From contig SNWL01000004.1 of NCBI GenBank assembly GCA_004362315.1, forward strand, positions 744,001 through 808,000: a DNA stretch of 64,000 bases, given 5' to 3'. Below, in pieces: positions 27,889-36,759 of the stretch. Positions within the stretch are counted from its first letter, which is position 1. Every line of letters starts with the position of its first letter. A program made the position numbers and the translations under genes. A model generated the notes under the pieces. The model worked only from the letters and a program-made list of their open reading frames with translations. It was not told the DNA's origin and searched no databases. This DNA is from Mycobacterium sp. BK086. GTDB lineage: Bacteria > Actinomycetota > Actinomycetes > Mycobacteriales > Mycobacteriaceae.

Positions 27889-28644
27889 GTGCTCTCCGCA
27901 TTGGTCTTGAGTTTCGCCGTCATCTTCGTCGCCGAACTGGGCGACAAGTCACAGCTGATGGCCATGACGTTCGCGCTACGCCATCGCTGGTGGGTCGTGC
28001 TCAGTGGCATCACCGTCGCAACGACGGCCGTGCACCTGATCTCCGTCGCCGTCGGTCACTATCTCGGCGCCGCGCTGCCCACCCACCTCCTCGGCATCCT
28101 CGCGGGCGTGGCCTTCATCCTGTTCGGGCTGTGGACACTGCGCGGAGACAAGCTCTCCGACGACGAGGCCACCCGGGCCCAACGGACGACGGCACCGGCC
28201 TTCTTCGCCGTGACCTCCGCGTTTCTCCTGGCCGAGCTCGGTGACAAGACGATGCTCGCCACGATCACCCTGGCCGCCGACCACGACTGGGTCGGCGTGT
28301 GGATCGGGTCCACGGTCGGCATGGTCGCCGCCGACGCGCTGGCCATCCTGGTCGGCGCCCTGGCCGGCAAGCATCTGCCGGAACGGTTCATCCAGCTCGC
28401 CGCGGCTGCCCTGTTCCTGCTGTTCGGCGTGTCCATGCTCATCGAGGGCGCCTTCCCCGCGGCACCCGGCCTCGTCATCGCCGGAGCCGCATTGGCCGTT
28501 GTCGCGCTGGCGGCCGGAACGCTTCGCGCCTTGCCGCCACGCCTACGCCCCGCCGCGCTCCGCACCGACGCCGCGCAGTCGCCCGAGGTGTCGTCGACGG
28601 TCGGGACCGAGGCCGGTTCGGCGCAAGCTGACGAGTCGCCATAA
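27889..28644 (+). CDS. GDT1/UPF0016 (TMEM165-type) manganese transporter
   Basis: 251 residues from GTG 27889, with GAGGAG 6 bases upstream; a longer upstream frame would run into the riboswitch platform. The two family signatures ExGD[KR][ST] are both present: AELGDKSQL near residue 15 and AELGDKTML near 116, in two homologous three-helix halves. A Pro/Ala-rich cytosolic tail follows. Family members move Mn2+ or Ca2+ out of the cytosol against H+. The riboswitch upstream argues for Mn2+ export on Mn2+ excess. It corresponds to Rv3848. Confidence 0.9.
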   Translation: MLSALVLSFAVIFVAELGDKSQLMAMTFALRHRWWVVLSGITVATTAVHLISVAVGHYLGAALPTHLLGILAGVAFILFGLWTLRGDKLSDDEATRAQRTTAPAFFAVTSAFLLAELGDKTMLATITLAADHDWVGVWIGSTVGMVAADALAILVGALAGKHLPERFIQLAAAALFLLFGVSMLIEGAFPAAPGLVIAGAALAVVALAAGTLRALPPRLRPAALRTDAAQSPEVSSTVGTEAGSAQADESP

Positions 28645-28968
28645 GCGCACTTACAGCAAAGTAGATTTCCGGTAACGCTCTCCACACCCTCGGTTGCTCA
28701 GGGTACTCTCAGGTTCTTGAGTGAGCGATTATCGGTCAGGTCCTGTGCCAGGATGCGTCTCACCATGCGTTTCTTTGCCTCACCGCAAGCTCTGAGCAGG
28801 TGCTGACCTGAGAAAATACCCGCACGAATGTTTGCCAGTAGTCCGAAAATGTCCGCGTGCGTCAATTATCCGGTAGTTTGCACTTGGTTGTCAGCGGATG
28901 TGTCGCTACGATGATCAGCAAATAAGCCAACGGAAATGACCGCTTTTCTGCATGTGGAGGTCAACAAG
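28645..28968. other. 324-base leader of espR
   Basis: No gene seen. It contains an inverted repeat CAGGT-GCTG-ACCTG at 28797-28810, a promoter at 28884-28912 and the espR ribosome-binding site GGAGG at 28956-28960, 8 bases before the start. Confidence 0.55.
28884..28912 (+). promoter_or_regulatory. Candidate espR promoter
   Basis: TTGGTT at 28884-28889 and TACGAT at 28907-28912 are 17 bases apart, which puts transcription start near 28919 and leaves a leader of about 50 bases. EspR is known to bind its own promoter in M. tuberculosis. Confidence 0.5.
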
Positions 28969-29367
28969 ATGAGCACGACGTTCTCGGCCCGACTGAATCG
29001 CCTGTTCGACACGGTGTATCCCCCCGGCCGGGGTCCTCATACCTCCGCGGAAGTGATCGCCGCGCTGAAGTCTGAAGGCATCACGATGTCCGCCCCGTAC
29101 CTGTCGCAGCTGCGTTCAGGCAACCGGACCAATCCGTCGTCCACCACCATGACGGCGCTTGCCAACTTCTTCCGTATCAAGCCGTCGTACTTCACCGACG
29201 ACGAGTACTACGAGAAGCTCGACAAGGAACTCACCTGGTTGGCGAACATGCGCGACGAGGGCGTGCGCCGCATTGCCGCACGGACCGTCGGGCTGTCCCC
29301 CGAGGCCCAGCAGGACATCGTCTCCAAGGTCGATGAGCTGCGCCGTCGGGAACACCTCGACGATTAG
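28969..29367 (+). CDS. espR: Nucleoid-associated regulator EspR
   Basis: 132 residues from ATG 28969 (MSTTFSARLNRLFDTVYPPG), the exact length of Rv3849. The N-terminal helix-turn-helix of XRE type covers about 25-70 (TSAEVIAALKSEGITMSAPYLSQLRSGNR split over the recognition helices), and the C-terminal dimerisation helices end in DELRRREHLDD. EspR binds many sites and activates espACD, feeding ESX-1 in pathogens. Here the ESX-1 locus is missing from its usual place nearby, so the protein's role must be wider. It converges on a membrane protein gene. Confidence 0.96.
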   Translation: MSTTFSARLNRLFDTVYPPGRGPHTSAEVIAALKSEGITMSAPYLSQLRSGNRTNPSSTTMTALANFFRIKPSYFTDDEYYEKLDKELTWLANMRDEGVRRIAARTVGLSPEAQQDIVSKVDELRRREHLDD

Positions 29368-29412
29368 CCCGTCGCTCCTGTCACGGGAGTTTCGGCAACG
29401 TTAGATTCGGAG

Positions 29413-30552
29413 TCAGCGCGCCGCTGCCGCTGTGTCGAGCGCGCGGTACTGGCGTGCGATCTCGAGGATCCATTCCCGATCCGAGTAGGTTTCCGGCTGC
29501 CCAAGACAGCCCATTCCGGGGAACTCCCCCTGCCCCGCGGGGCGGGCCACCCGCGGCGTCCGCCGGCCCGCATGGATCCATTTGGCGATCGCCATCGCCT
29601 GCTCGTCGGGACTGATCGCTTCGCGATCGACCTCGGCCAGCACCTCGACGCCCGCACCGTCTGCCTTCCCGGGCGCCAGGTGCTCGGCCATGGTGGCCTC
29701 CAGATACAGGGCATCGGAAATCAGCGACAAGCGCTCGGCGACCCGGAAAACCAGTGGGCCACGGGGACGTTCGCCGATCCCGACATCCGGCTGACGCCGC
29801 TCCAGCTCGGTCAGCAGGGGATCGATGAGACGCAATTCACGCCGCCCGCCGAACCAGTCCTCGATGGCCGGCAACAGTGATCCGGCCGCGACGATCGCCA
29901 TCGCCGCACCCAGCAGGGTCGCCGCGGTGCCCACCCCGACCAGATGCGAGGTGCCCACCGCCCGGATCAAGAAGAACGCGGTGGCCGCCACCAGCAGCGC
30001 GATGCCGATGGTGAAGACGAACAGCGCCCGGCCGCGACGGGTCCGGTTGGAGTGCCGCATGCCCGCCCACAGCACCAGCGTGAACGCGAGCATGACGTAG
30101 AGCAACGGCAACAGCCACGGCAGCGACGTGTTGGCCGACCCGAGATTGAGTCGCAGGTATTCCTCGGGTGACATCTCCGGCTGCTGCCCCGACAGGAAGA
30201 ACAACACCAGGGTGGCGACACTGATCACGCCGGCAACGGCGTACTGAGCGGCCGCGATCCGGCGGATGGCCGCAGGGCTCCGGGTGGAGGCGACGCTCGT
30301 GATCATCACGCAGCTGCCGGCCGCACACCAGATCAGCGCCACCTGGCTCAGCCCGATCGAAATGTTCGACCAGTGCAGGGTGCTGTCGATGAGCAGCGTC
30401 AGCGGCGGCCAGTTCAGTGCCGCGACAAAGGCCAGGCTGCCCAGCGCGACGATCATCGCCGAGCTGACCACCGACTGCTTGTTGACCAACGCCCATCCGA
30501 TGCGCAGGCCGGTGGCCATCCCCAGCAGACCGGCGATCACCCAGACGATCAA
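29413..30552 (-). CDS. Polytopic membrane protein of MAB_1171c/DUF6545 type
   Basis: 379 residues if started at TTG 30552, which overlaps the stop of the peptidase gene (TTGA); GTG 30540 is an alternative. Seven or more membrane segments fill the first 260 residues. The cytosolic C-terminal part (about 270-379) has the DUF6545-like pattern LIDPLLTELERRQPDVGIG...RVAERLSLISDALYLE. This family is often paired in actinobacteria with ImmA/IrrE peptidases and XRE regulators. Here all three types are together: espR converges on it and the ImmA gene precedes it. Function unknown. Confidence 0.8.
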   Translation of the reverse strand: MIVWVIAGLLGMATGLRIGWALVNKQSVVSSAMIVALGSLAFVAALNWPPLTLLIDSTLHWSNISIGLSQVALIWCAAGSCVMITSVASTRSPAAIRRIAAAQYAVAGVISVATLVLFFLSGQQPEMSPEEYLRLNLGSANTSLPWLLPLLYVMLAFTLVLWAGMRHSNRTRRGRALFVFTIGIALLVAATAFFLIRAVGTSHLVGVGTAATLLGAAMAIVAAGSLLPAIEDWFGGRRELRLIDPLLTELERRQPDVGIGERPRGPLVFRVAERLSLISDALYLEATMAEHLAPGKADGAGVEVLAEVDREAISPDEQAMAIAKWIHAGRRTPRVARPAGQGEFPGMGCLGQPETYSDREWILEIARQYRALDTAAAAR

Positions 30553-31040
30553 CCAAACGCCTCTCCGAGGCGAACTTGCACGATCGACGACCGATCCGAC
30601 GGCGATCGGCCCAGCCGATACAAGAGCAGCGCCGCGAAATCCTCGGCCTCTTGCTCGACATCCTCGCCGCCGGGGCCCATACACCCGGTGCGCTGATTGA
30701 GCATGTAGCCGATGAGGTCGTCGCTGGCCAGTTCGGCGACATCGCGGGCGGCCTCGGTGACCGGGATGCCGTAGTGCCCGAGGACGAGGTGACCCAATTC
30801 GTGGGCCAGGGTGCGGTCCCAGGTCGGTAGGCCGTGCTGAATCAGGAAGACGTCGTGATCGTTGTACTGACGCCATTGGCCGCACACCCCGGCCGGCAGA
30901 TCGGCCATGGTGACTTCGATGAGTCGATCCCGGTCCTCGCTGACGGCGGCGACCAGTCGGATGAGTGAGATTTCACCCTGGCGGGGAGCGAGATCCAAGA
31001 CTTCGTTGACCGCCGTGGTGACCCGGCGAGAGGCCGACAT
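30549..31040 (-). CDS. ImmA/IrrE-family metallopeptidase
   Basis: 163 residues from ATG 31040. The zinc motif is AHELGHLVLGH (HExxH plus a third histidine), preceded by the strand WDRTL, the usual arrangement of ImmA/IrrE peptidases, and followed by a helical tail with EQEAEDFAALLLYR. These enzymes usually cleave or release an XRE-type repressor. The N-terminal 50 residues are not an HTH. It is the middle gene of a three-gene unit, 48 bases after the exported protein gene and overlapping the membrane protein gene. Confidence 0.88.
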   Translation of the reverse strand: MSASRRVTTAVNEVLDLAPRQGEISLIRLVAAVSEDRDRLIEVTMADLPAGVCGQWRQYNDHDVFLIQHGLPTWDRTLAHELGHLVLGHYGIPVTEAARDVAELASDDLIGYMLNQRTGCMGPGGEDVEQEAEDFAALLLYRLGRSPSDRSSIVQVRLGEAFG

Positions 31041-31088
31041 CTCATCCCCCTTCCCCGTCGGCGACTTGGCGTCGACGCGCGGTCCGCG

Positions 31089-32132
31089 TCACTGCATGAA
31101 CCGGGAGGTCCCCGCAGTCCGCACGACGTGGCCGGCTCGTGCTTGGCGATACCCGACGACGCCTCCGAGCGCGGTGAGGCCGAGGATTCCGGCGAAACCC
31201 GGCAGGGCCAGCGCCGCAACCTCGCCCATCTTGGCCTCTTGGAGGTACCTGGGATAGCCAACCCTAGTCGACGGCGGCATTTCTGTACCCGCTCCTGCAG
31301 ACGTGGCGGGCGGTCGTTCGCGAGCGATCGGTGATTCCCGGCCGGGGCCGGTGCGCGGGCCCGGTTCGGCACCCGGGCCGATCGGGCGCATCGGCGCCGG
31401 GAACGCCGGGGCGGGCAATCCGATCAACGGCGGCATCGTGATGGGGGGCGGCTCCAGGCTCGACGGTCCGACCGTCCCGCTCTCGGCACTGGCGACCGGG
31501 GGCTCGCCAGGCTGTCCCGGCTCGCCCGGCGGCGGAATTGTCTGCGGCCGGTAGTCGATTCCACCGCCGTTACCGCCGCCACCGACCGCCTCGGGAGGCC
31601 GGCCGATACTCAGGCTCGGCGGCCGGGCGACGCCCTCCACCCCGACACCGTCACCGGTCGCAGCCCGCGGCCAGTGCAACGGCGGAAGGGGCGGCAGTGG
31701 CGGCAGCACGATCGGCGGGAAGTGCGGGAACGGCCACCCCGGATTCGGCCAGTCATCGCCGGGCCAACTGTGACCGGGCCAGCCGTGGTGCGGCCAACCG
31801 TGGTCGCCCGGCAACCCGTGATGATGACCCGGCATCCCCGGATGCCAGTGGCCGCCCGGCAGCCCAGCGTGTCGGCGTGGTCCCCCGAAGATGCCGGTGT
31901 CCGGCCGGGTCGTGCCCGGTCTGACGTCGGTGCCGCGCGGCTTTCGGGGTCCGCCGGGGCGGTGGCCGCCGGGCCGCGGATCGTTGCTGTTGGAGCCGCC
32001 GTGGTCGCCCCGACCGCCGTGGCTGTTATCAACCGTGCCGGGCTCGGCGGCGGCCGGCGCCGCCATGAACATGCCGGTACCGCCACAGAGCAAACCGCAC
32101 GCGATTACCCAGCTAATCGCTGTGGCCTTCAT
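31089..32132 (-). CDS. Exported Pro/Gly/Trp/His-rich protein with C-terminal membrane helix
   Basis: 347 residues from ATG 32132 (MKATAISWVIACGLL), chosen because a clean signal peptide with AAPAAAEPG cleavage region starts there; the frame opens earlier at 32204. The mature part is low complexity: a stretch of HGWPGHSWPGDDWPNPGWP-type repeats (about residues 110-155), then Pro/Gly-rich sequence. A C-terminal hydrophobic helix (ALALPGFAGILGLTALGGVV) is followed by basic residues, so it may be anchored at both ends or by the C-terminus. It heads the ImmA unit. No known family; function unknown. Confidence 0.75.
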   Translation of the reverse strand: MKATAISWVIACGLLCGGTGMFMAAPAAAEPGTVDNSHGGRGDHGGSNSNDPRPGGHRPGGPRKPRGTDVRPGTTRPDTGIFGGPRRHAGLPGGHWHPGMPGHHHGLPGDHGWPHHGWPGHSWPGDDWPNPGWPFPHFPPIVLPPLPPLPPLHWPRAATGDGVGVEGVARPPSLSIGRPPEAVGGGGNGGGIDYRPQTIPPPGEPGQPGEPPVASAESGTVGPSSLEPPPITMPPLIGLPAPAFPAPMRPIGPGAEPGPRTGPGRESPIARERPPATSAGAGTEMPPSTRVGYPRYLQEAKMGEVAALALPGFAGILGLTALGGVVGYRQARAGHVVRTAGTSRFMQ

Positions 32133-32318
32133 CGGCGAGCGGTTCACGACGTTCCTCGAGTTAGCGGCACCGAAGGGCGCCGCATCGGACGGTTCGCAGA
32201 TCATTGTGGCATATCCGCAGGTCGTGATAGGACCCCTTGGGCCGGGCGATAGGGTTAGCTGACCCGGTCGCGAGCGTGCCTCGCCGATCGCCGACGACTT
32301 ACTCGGGAGGCATCAGGA

Positions 32319-32975
32319 ATGGGCCTGTTCACCAAGCGCAAAAGCCGTGCGACGCGTCGCGCAGAGGCTCGGGCGATCAAGACCCGCGCCAAGGCTGACG
32401 CCAAGCATTCGGCCCGCAACGAGCGCCGCCGTATCAAGGCCGCCGAGCGCTCCGAGAACAAGGCGATCAGGGCCCAGCTGAAGGTCGCGCGCGACGCCGA
32501 CCGCACCGCGCTCAAGGTTGCCGACGCGCAACTCAAAGCCGCCCGCGAGGGCAAACTTCTGTCCCCCACCCGGATCCGGCGCGCGCTGACGGTGTCCCGG
32601 CTGCTGGCCCCGGTCGTGGTCCCCATCGCCTACCGCGCCGCCATCGCCGCGCGAGGCATGATCGACGAGCGCCGCGCCGATCGCCTCGGCGTGCCGCTGA
32701 GTCAGCTCGGGCAGTTCTCCGGAGTGGGCGGGCAGCTGTCGGCGCGCATCGCGGGAGCAGAGAATTCACTGCGGGTGGTCGCCGAGAAGAAGCCCAAAGA
32801 TGCCGAGACCAAACAATTCGTCGCCGCGATGACCGAGCGGCTGAACGCGCTGTCGGCGGCCGTCACTGCCGCGGAGAACATGCCAGGACCGCGCCGACGC
32901 GATGCCCACGCCACGATCGCCGGACAGCTCGACGGAATCGACGCCGACCTGATGGCGCGCCTCGGCGTGGTGTGA
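32319..32975 (+). CDS. Conserved Ala/Arg-rich protein (Rv3850-like)
   Basis: 218 residues from ATG 32319, the same length as Rv3850. The N-terminal 75 residues are strongly basic and predicted helical (KRKSRATRRAEARAIKTRAK), followed by a hydrophobic hairpin-like segment (RLLAPVVVPIAYRAAIAARG, about 88-107) and an acidic helical C-terminal part. Possibly a peripheral membrane protein. In M. tuberculosis it directly follows espR; here a three-gene unit lies between. Stop and next start overlap as TGATG. Confidence 0.82.
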   Translation: MGLFTKRKSRATRRAEARAIKTRAKADAKHSARNERRRIKAAERSENKAIRAQLKVARDADRTALKVADAQLKAAREGKLLSPTRIRRALTVSRLLAPVVVPIAYRAAIAARGMIDERRADRLGVPLSQLGQFSGVGGQLSARIAGAENSLRVVAEKKPKDAETKQFVAAMTERLNALSAAVTAAENMPGPRRRDAHATIAGQLDGIDADLMARLGVV

Positions 32976-33700
32976 TGACCCGACATCGACCGGCGACGCG
33001 TGCGCTCAAGGGAGCGGCGCTGGGCACCTCCCTCATCCTCGGCTCCTGGTTAACTGCGGCGACCGCCGGCGCCCACGTTCACGTCGACTCCGACCACCCG
33101 GTGCGCGGCACCACCACGCTGGTCACCTTCCAGGTCGCCAATGAGTCCCAAAAGGGCTCTCCCACAACTAAAGTCGTGATCTCCCTGCCCAACGTCGCGT
33201 CGGCGAGCACCGACGTGATGGCGGGCTGGACCGCCGCCCTGGACCAGGACGCGCCCACCGGCACGTACCGATCGGTCACGTTCACCGCGACGCCCGACGC
33301 CGGTATCGGAGCCGGGCAGTTCGAGCTGTTCCCGATCTCGATCACGTTGCCGGACACCGATTCCGCGACGTTCCCGGTAGTACAGACCTACGCCGACGGC
33401 ACCGTCGTGCGCTGGGACCAGCCGCCGCTGCCCAATGGCGAGGAGCCCGAGTTTCCCGCGCCGGTATTGGCGCTGACCTCCGGCCCGCCCGCGGCCAAGG
33501 AACGCCACGCGGCGCCCGGGGCCCCAGCGCCCGCGGCGCCGGCGCCCACCACGGCTCCTGCGGTCAGTGCCGCCCCGACACCAGGTGAGCACGCCGAGCC
33601 CAAGGCCGGCCCCGACAACACCGCCCGCGCCCTGGCCGGCGGTGCTCTGTTGGTGGCCGCGATCGGCGTCGGTGTGGCGGTGGCCCGCCGACGGACTTGA
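32975..33700 (+). CDS. YcnI-type copper-binding exported protein (DUF1775)
   Basis: 241 residues from ATG 32975. A signal peptide ends at about residue 30 with AGAHVHVDSD, so the mature protein begins with histidine, the copper ligand of the YcnI family. The DUF1775 domain (about 31-155) has the conserved tryptophan pattern VMAGWTA and the strand YRSVTFTA. A Pro/Ala linker and a C-terminal membrane helix with basic end (AGGALLVAAIGVGVAVARRRT) anchor it. It is followed by an overlapping CopC gene, as in other copper loci. Confidence 0.9.
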   Translation: MTRHRPATRALKGAALGTSLILGSWLTAATAGAHVHVDSDHPVRGTTTLVTFQVANESQKGSPTTKVVISLPNVASASTDVMAGWTAALDQDAPTGTYRSVTFTATPDAGIGAGQFELFPISITLPDTDSATFPVVQTYADGTVVRWDQPPLPNGEEPEFPAPVLALTSGPPAAKERHAAPGAPAPAAPAPTTAPAVSAAPTPGEHAEPKAGPDNTARALAGGALLVAAIGVGVAVARRRT

Positions 33701-34206
33701 TCGTCATCCGGCGCGTCCTGGCCACCCTCCTGCTGGTCGCCGGTATGGCGATGGCCGGGACAGCAGTGGCCTGGGCGCACGCGGTGCGGGTCGCCGCCGA
33801 CCCGACACCCGATTCGTCGGTGACCACTGCGCCGGCGCGGGTCAGTGCCACGTTCAACGAGCAGCTGCACCCCGACTTCGCCGCGATGACCGTGGTCGGG
33901 CCCGACGGGAATCTCTGGTCCGACGGCACCCCGCAGGTCCAGGGCGCGGTGGTCAGCGTCGGGGTGCGGCCACTCGGTCCTGCCGGGCTCTACACCGTGA
34001 ACTACCGGGTCACCTCGGCCGACGGCCATGTGGTGTCCGGCTCCTGGTCTTTTACGTTGACCGCGGCAGGAACCGGGACACCAGGCCCGTCGGCGTCGGC
34101 GCCGGAACATCCGCCCGAGCGGGGGCTGCCGGTCTGGCCGTTCGTCGTCGGCGCCGTCGCGGTGATCGTCTGCGCCGTCATGTGGTCTCGACTACGGCGC
34201 TCGTGA
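33697..34206 (+). CDS. CopC-domain protein with C-terminal membrane anchor
   Basis: 169 residues from TTG 33697, overlapping the YcnI stop (TTGA). A signal peptide ends at AVAWAHAVRV, giving an N-terminal histidine typical of CopC copper sites. The CopC domain covers about 29-125 with HVVSGSWSF, which holds the second conserved histidine. A C-terminal helix (PFVVGAVAVIVCAVMW) anchors the protein. Unlike YcnJ, the CopD membrane domain is absent. Together the pair should bind or deliver copper outside the membrane. Confidence 0.88.
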   Translation: MIVIRRVLATLLLVAGMAMAGTAVAWAHAVRVAADPTPDSSVTTAPARVSATFNEQLHPDFAAMTVVGPDGNLWSDGTPQVQGAVVSVGVRPLGPAGLYTVNYRVTSADGHVVSGSWSFTLTAAGTGTPGPSASAPEHPPERGLPVWPFVVGAVAVIVCAVMWSRLRRS

Positions 34207-34290
34207 GCTGGGCCGGACGGTAGATCCCCACCTGGCATGATGGGTGCCACTGCTGGCGTTCGCGACTAGATATTGCAAAGGAGCAGCCAG

Positions 34291-34731
34291 ATGGCAGAAG
34301 CGCAGGACCGGCCCGACGAGGGTCAGGACGCCACGCCGCCGCCGGGGCCACCACCCCCTGAGAAGGCGGCTGCCAAAAAGCAGCCGGCCAAGAAGGCGCC
34401 GGTCAAGAAGGCCGTGAAGAAGGCGCCTGCCAAGAAGGCGCCAGCGCCCGCCAAGAAGGCCCCGCCCCGAAAGGCGCCGGCCAAGAAAGCACCGCCACCG
34501 CCTGCCGCACTCGCGGAGAGCAATGGCTCCCCGCCGGTTGCCGAGGGCGCCCGCGCCGCGGCGGCAACGGCCAAGTCGGCCGTCGAGCAGGCCGCCAACC
34601 CGGTGTCACCACCGGCCCCGGTCCCCGCCCCGCAGCCCACACGCTCCCCGCTGCCGTTCGCGGTGGCCTTCGCGGTCACCGTGTTGATCGCGCTGCTGGT
34701 GCGCCGTCTGCGGCACCGGCACGACGAGTGA
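34291..34731 (+). CDS. hns: H-NS-like nucleoid protein with membrane anchor (Rv3852-like)
   Basis: 146 residues from ATG 34291, with AAAGGAG 7 bases upstream. The N-terminal half is a chain of AKKAP-type Lys/Ala/Pro repeats (about 30-75), like histone H1 tails, which bind DNA. The C-terminus has a membrane helix [21 protein letters not shown]. Rv3852 has the same layout and has been reported to be membrane bound. The stop overlaps the next frame. Confidence 0.88.
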   Translation: MAEAQDRPDEGQDATPPPGPPPPEKAAAKKQPAKKAPVKKAVKKAPAKKAPAPAKKAPPRKAPAKKAPPPPAALAESNGSPPVAEGARAAAATAKSAVEQAANPVSPPAPVPAPQPTRSPLPFAVAFAVTVLIALLVRRLRHRHDE

Positions 34732-34733
34732 GC

Positions 34734-35216
34734 ATGGCCGTCACCTTCCGGGCCACCGCCGACCTGGTCGACGACATCGGCCCCGACGTCCGCAGCTGCG
34801 ATGTCCAGTTCCGTCAGTTCGGCGCTCGCACCGAATTCGCCGGGCCGATCAGCACGGTCCGCTGCTTCCAGGACAACGCGCTGCTGAAATCGGTGCTGTC
34901 CGAGCCGGGCGCGGGCCGCGTTCTGGTGATCGACGGCGACGCGTCGGTACACACCGCATTGGTCGGTGACCTGATCGCCGAGCTCGGCCGCTCCAACGGC
35001 TGGTCGGGGATCATCGTGCACGGCGCCGTGCGGGACGCGTCGACCTTGCGCACCATCAGCATCGGCATCAAGGCGCTGGGGACCAATCCCCGCAAGAGCA
35101 CCAAGACTGGTGCCGGCGAGCGCGACGTCACCGTCAGCTTCGGCGGCGTCGACTTCGTCCCCGGCGACGTCGCCTACAGCGACGACGACGGGATCGTCGT
35201 CACCTCAGCGGGCTAA
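34734..35216 (+). CDS. rraA: RraA-family protein (annotated MenG in mycobacteria)
   Basis: 160 residues from ATG 34734; a GTG at 34728 overlaps the hns stop and could also be used. The RraA core is clear: [13 protein letters not shown], the metal and substrate site [13 protein letters not shown]...VHGAVRDAS, and [15 protein letters not shown]. Known members inhibit RNase E or act as hydroxy-oxo-glutarate aldolases; the methyltransferase name MenG is historical and unlikely. Same position as Rv3853. Confidence 0.93.
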   Translation: MAVTFRATADLVDDIGPDVRSCDVQFRQFGARTEFAGPISTVRCFQDNALLKSVLSEPGAGRVLVIDGDASVHTALVGDLIAELGRSNGWSGIIVHGAVRDASTLRTISIGIKALGTNPRKSTKTGAGERDVTVSFGGVDFVPGDVAYSDDDGIVVTSAG

Positions 35217-36682
35217 ACCGTCACCGGGACACGGTGTTTGGCGAAGCTCAGCGCTTCGTCGTCGACCTTGCCGTGCCGGATCAGCCCCAGATCGAGCAGG
35301 TAGTTCTGCTTGAGCCGCCACGGCGCCCGGGAGCCCGCCTTCGGCAGGTGATCCAGCGCGCGCAGGACGTACCCGGGGGTGAAGTCCATGAGTGGACGTT
35401 CCTCGATATCGGCGGCCGGCTGAGTGGGCGCGACGCGGTCGTACCCACGAGCGTCCATGTAATTGAGGACGCGGCAGACGAATTCGGAGACCAGGTCGGC
35501 CTTCAACGTCCACGACGCATTGGTGTATCCGATGGTGAAGGCCATGTTCGGTACACCGGAAAGCATCATGCCCTTGTAGGCCATCGTGGTGGTGAGGTCG
35601 AGCGGCTCACCGTCCTTGCGGATCTCGGCGCCACCGAACAGCTGAAGGTTCAAACCCGTTGCCGTGACGATGATGTCGGCAGGCAGTTCGCGGCCTGACG
35701 TCAGCTTGATCCCTGTCGGGGTGAAGCGCTCGATGGTGTCGGTGACCACCTCGGCCTGGCCCTTGCGGATGGTGCGGAACAGATCTCCGTTGGGCGCCAA
35801 GCACAGTCGTTCGTCCCAGACGCGATAGCTCGGACCGAAGTGCTTGTTCACGTCGTAGCCCTCGGGCAGCCGTCGTTGCGCCATCGTCATCAGCTGTTTG
35901 CGCATGAAATTCGGGAATCGCCGGGCCAGTCGGTACTGCGCGGACTGGAACAGGATGCTCTTCCAGCGGTTGGCGATATAGGCGGGTTTCGCGGGCAGCA
36001 GCTTGTTCATCCGCACCGCGAACGGGTCGACGTCGGGCAGCGACCCGATGTAGGTCGGCGACCGCTGCAGCATCGTGACGTGCTCGGCACCCGAATTGGC
36101 AAGGGCGGGAATGAGAGTGACAGCCGTTGCGCCACTGCCGATGACCACGACCCGCTTGCCGGTGTAGTCCAGATCCTCCGGCCAGTGCTGGGGGTGAACG
36201 ATAGCGCCGGTGAAATCCTCGGCGCCGGGGAACTCCGGCGAATAGCCCTGGTCGTAGTTGTAGTAACCGCTGCAGGCGAACAGGAACGAGCAGGTGATGT
36301 CTCGCTGTTCGCCGCCGGACTCGACGCGCACCGTCCACTGGTTGTCGGCGCTGGACCATTCGGCGGCGACCACGCGCTGCCCGTAGCGGATGTGCTTGTC
36401 GATGCCGTACTCGCGGACCGTCTCCTCGAGATAGGACATGATCGACGGCCCGTCGGCGATCGCCTTCTGCGATGTCCAGGGCTTGAACCGGAAGCCCAGG
36501 GTGAACATGTCGGAATCCGAGCGGATGCCCGGGTACTTGAACAGGTCCCAGGTGCCGCCGAGATTCTCCCGGCGCTCCAGGATCACGAAGTTCTTCGACG
36601 GGCAGCGGTCCTGCAGGTGCCAGGCAGCGCTGATTCCGGAGATCCCGGCCCCCACGATCACGACATCGACGTGTTCAGTCAT
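35213..36682 (-). CDS. ethA: Baeyer-Villiger monooxygenase EthA
   Basis: 489 residues from ATG 36682 ([13 protein letters not shown]). The FAD fingerprint GAGISG is at the N-terminus, the BVMO signature region [13 protein letters not shown] follows at about 160-172, and the NADPH site [13 protein letters not shown] follows. In M. tuberculosis EthA activates ethionamide; its native job is oxidation of ketones, possibly of mycolate type. It is transcribed away from ethR, and the shared intergenic region carries the EthR operator. Confidence 0.95.
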   Translation of the reverse strand: MTEHVDVVIVGAGISGISAAWHLQDRCPSKNFVILERRENLGGTWDLFKYPGIRSDSDMFTLGFRFKPWTSQKAIADGPSIMSYLEETVREYGIDKHIRYGQRVVAAEWSSADNQWTVRVESGGEQRDITCSFLFACSGYYNYDQGYSPEFPGAEDFTGAIVHPQHWPEDLDYTGKRVVVIGSGATAVTLIPALANSGAEHVTMLQRSPTYIGSLPDVDPFAVRMNKLLPAKPAYIANRWKSILFQSAQYRLARRFPNFMRKQLMTMAQRRLPEGYDVNKHFGPSYRVWDERLCLAPNGDLFRTIRKGQAEVVTDTIERFTPTGIKLTSGRELPADIIVTATGLNLQLFGGAEIRKDGEPLDLTTTMAYKGMMLSGVPNMAFTIGYTNASWTLKADLVSEFVCRVLNYMDARGYDRVAPTQPAADIEERPLMDFTPGYVLRALDHLPKAGSRAPWRLKQNYLLDLGLIRHGKVDDEALSFAKHRVPVTV

Positions 36683-36695
36683 GCCGGCCACGCTA

Positions 36696-36730
36696 TCAAC
36701 AGTGTGTTGAATAGGTCAACGCTGTGTTGA
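36696..36730. promoter_or_regulatory. EthR operator, two tandem inverted repeats
   Basis: TCAACAGTGTGTTGA (36696-36710) and TCAACGCTGTGTTGA (36716-36730) are both TCAAC-N5-GTTGA inverted repeats, with centres 20 bases apart, two turns of DNA. They lie between the ethA start (36682) and ethR start (36760). EthR is known to bind this spacer cooperatively as several dimers. Confidence 0.85.
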
Positions 36731-36759
36731 GAAATTCGACACCCTGTAAAGTATTGCCC

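Noticed and set aside
34323-35021. 232-codon minus-strand frame opposite hns and rraA
   Set aside because: Low-complexity Gly/Ala mirror of the Lys/Ala/Pro repeats of the H-NS-like gene.
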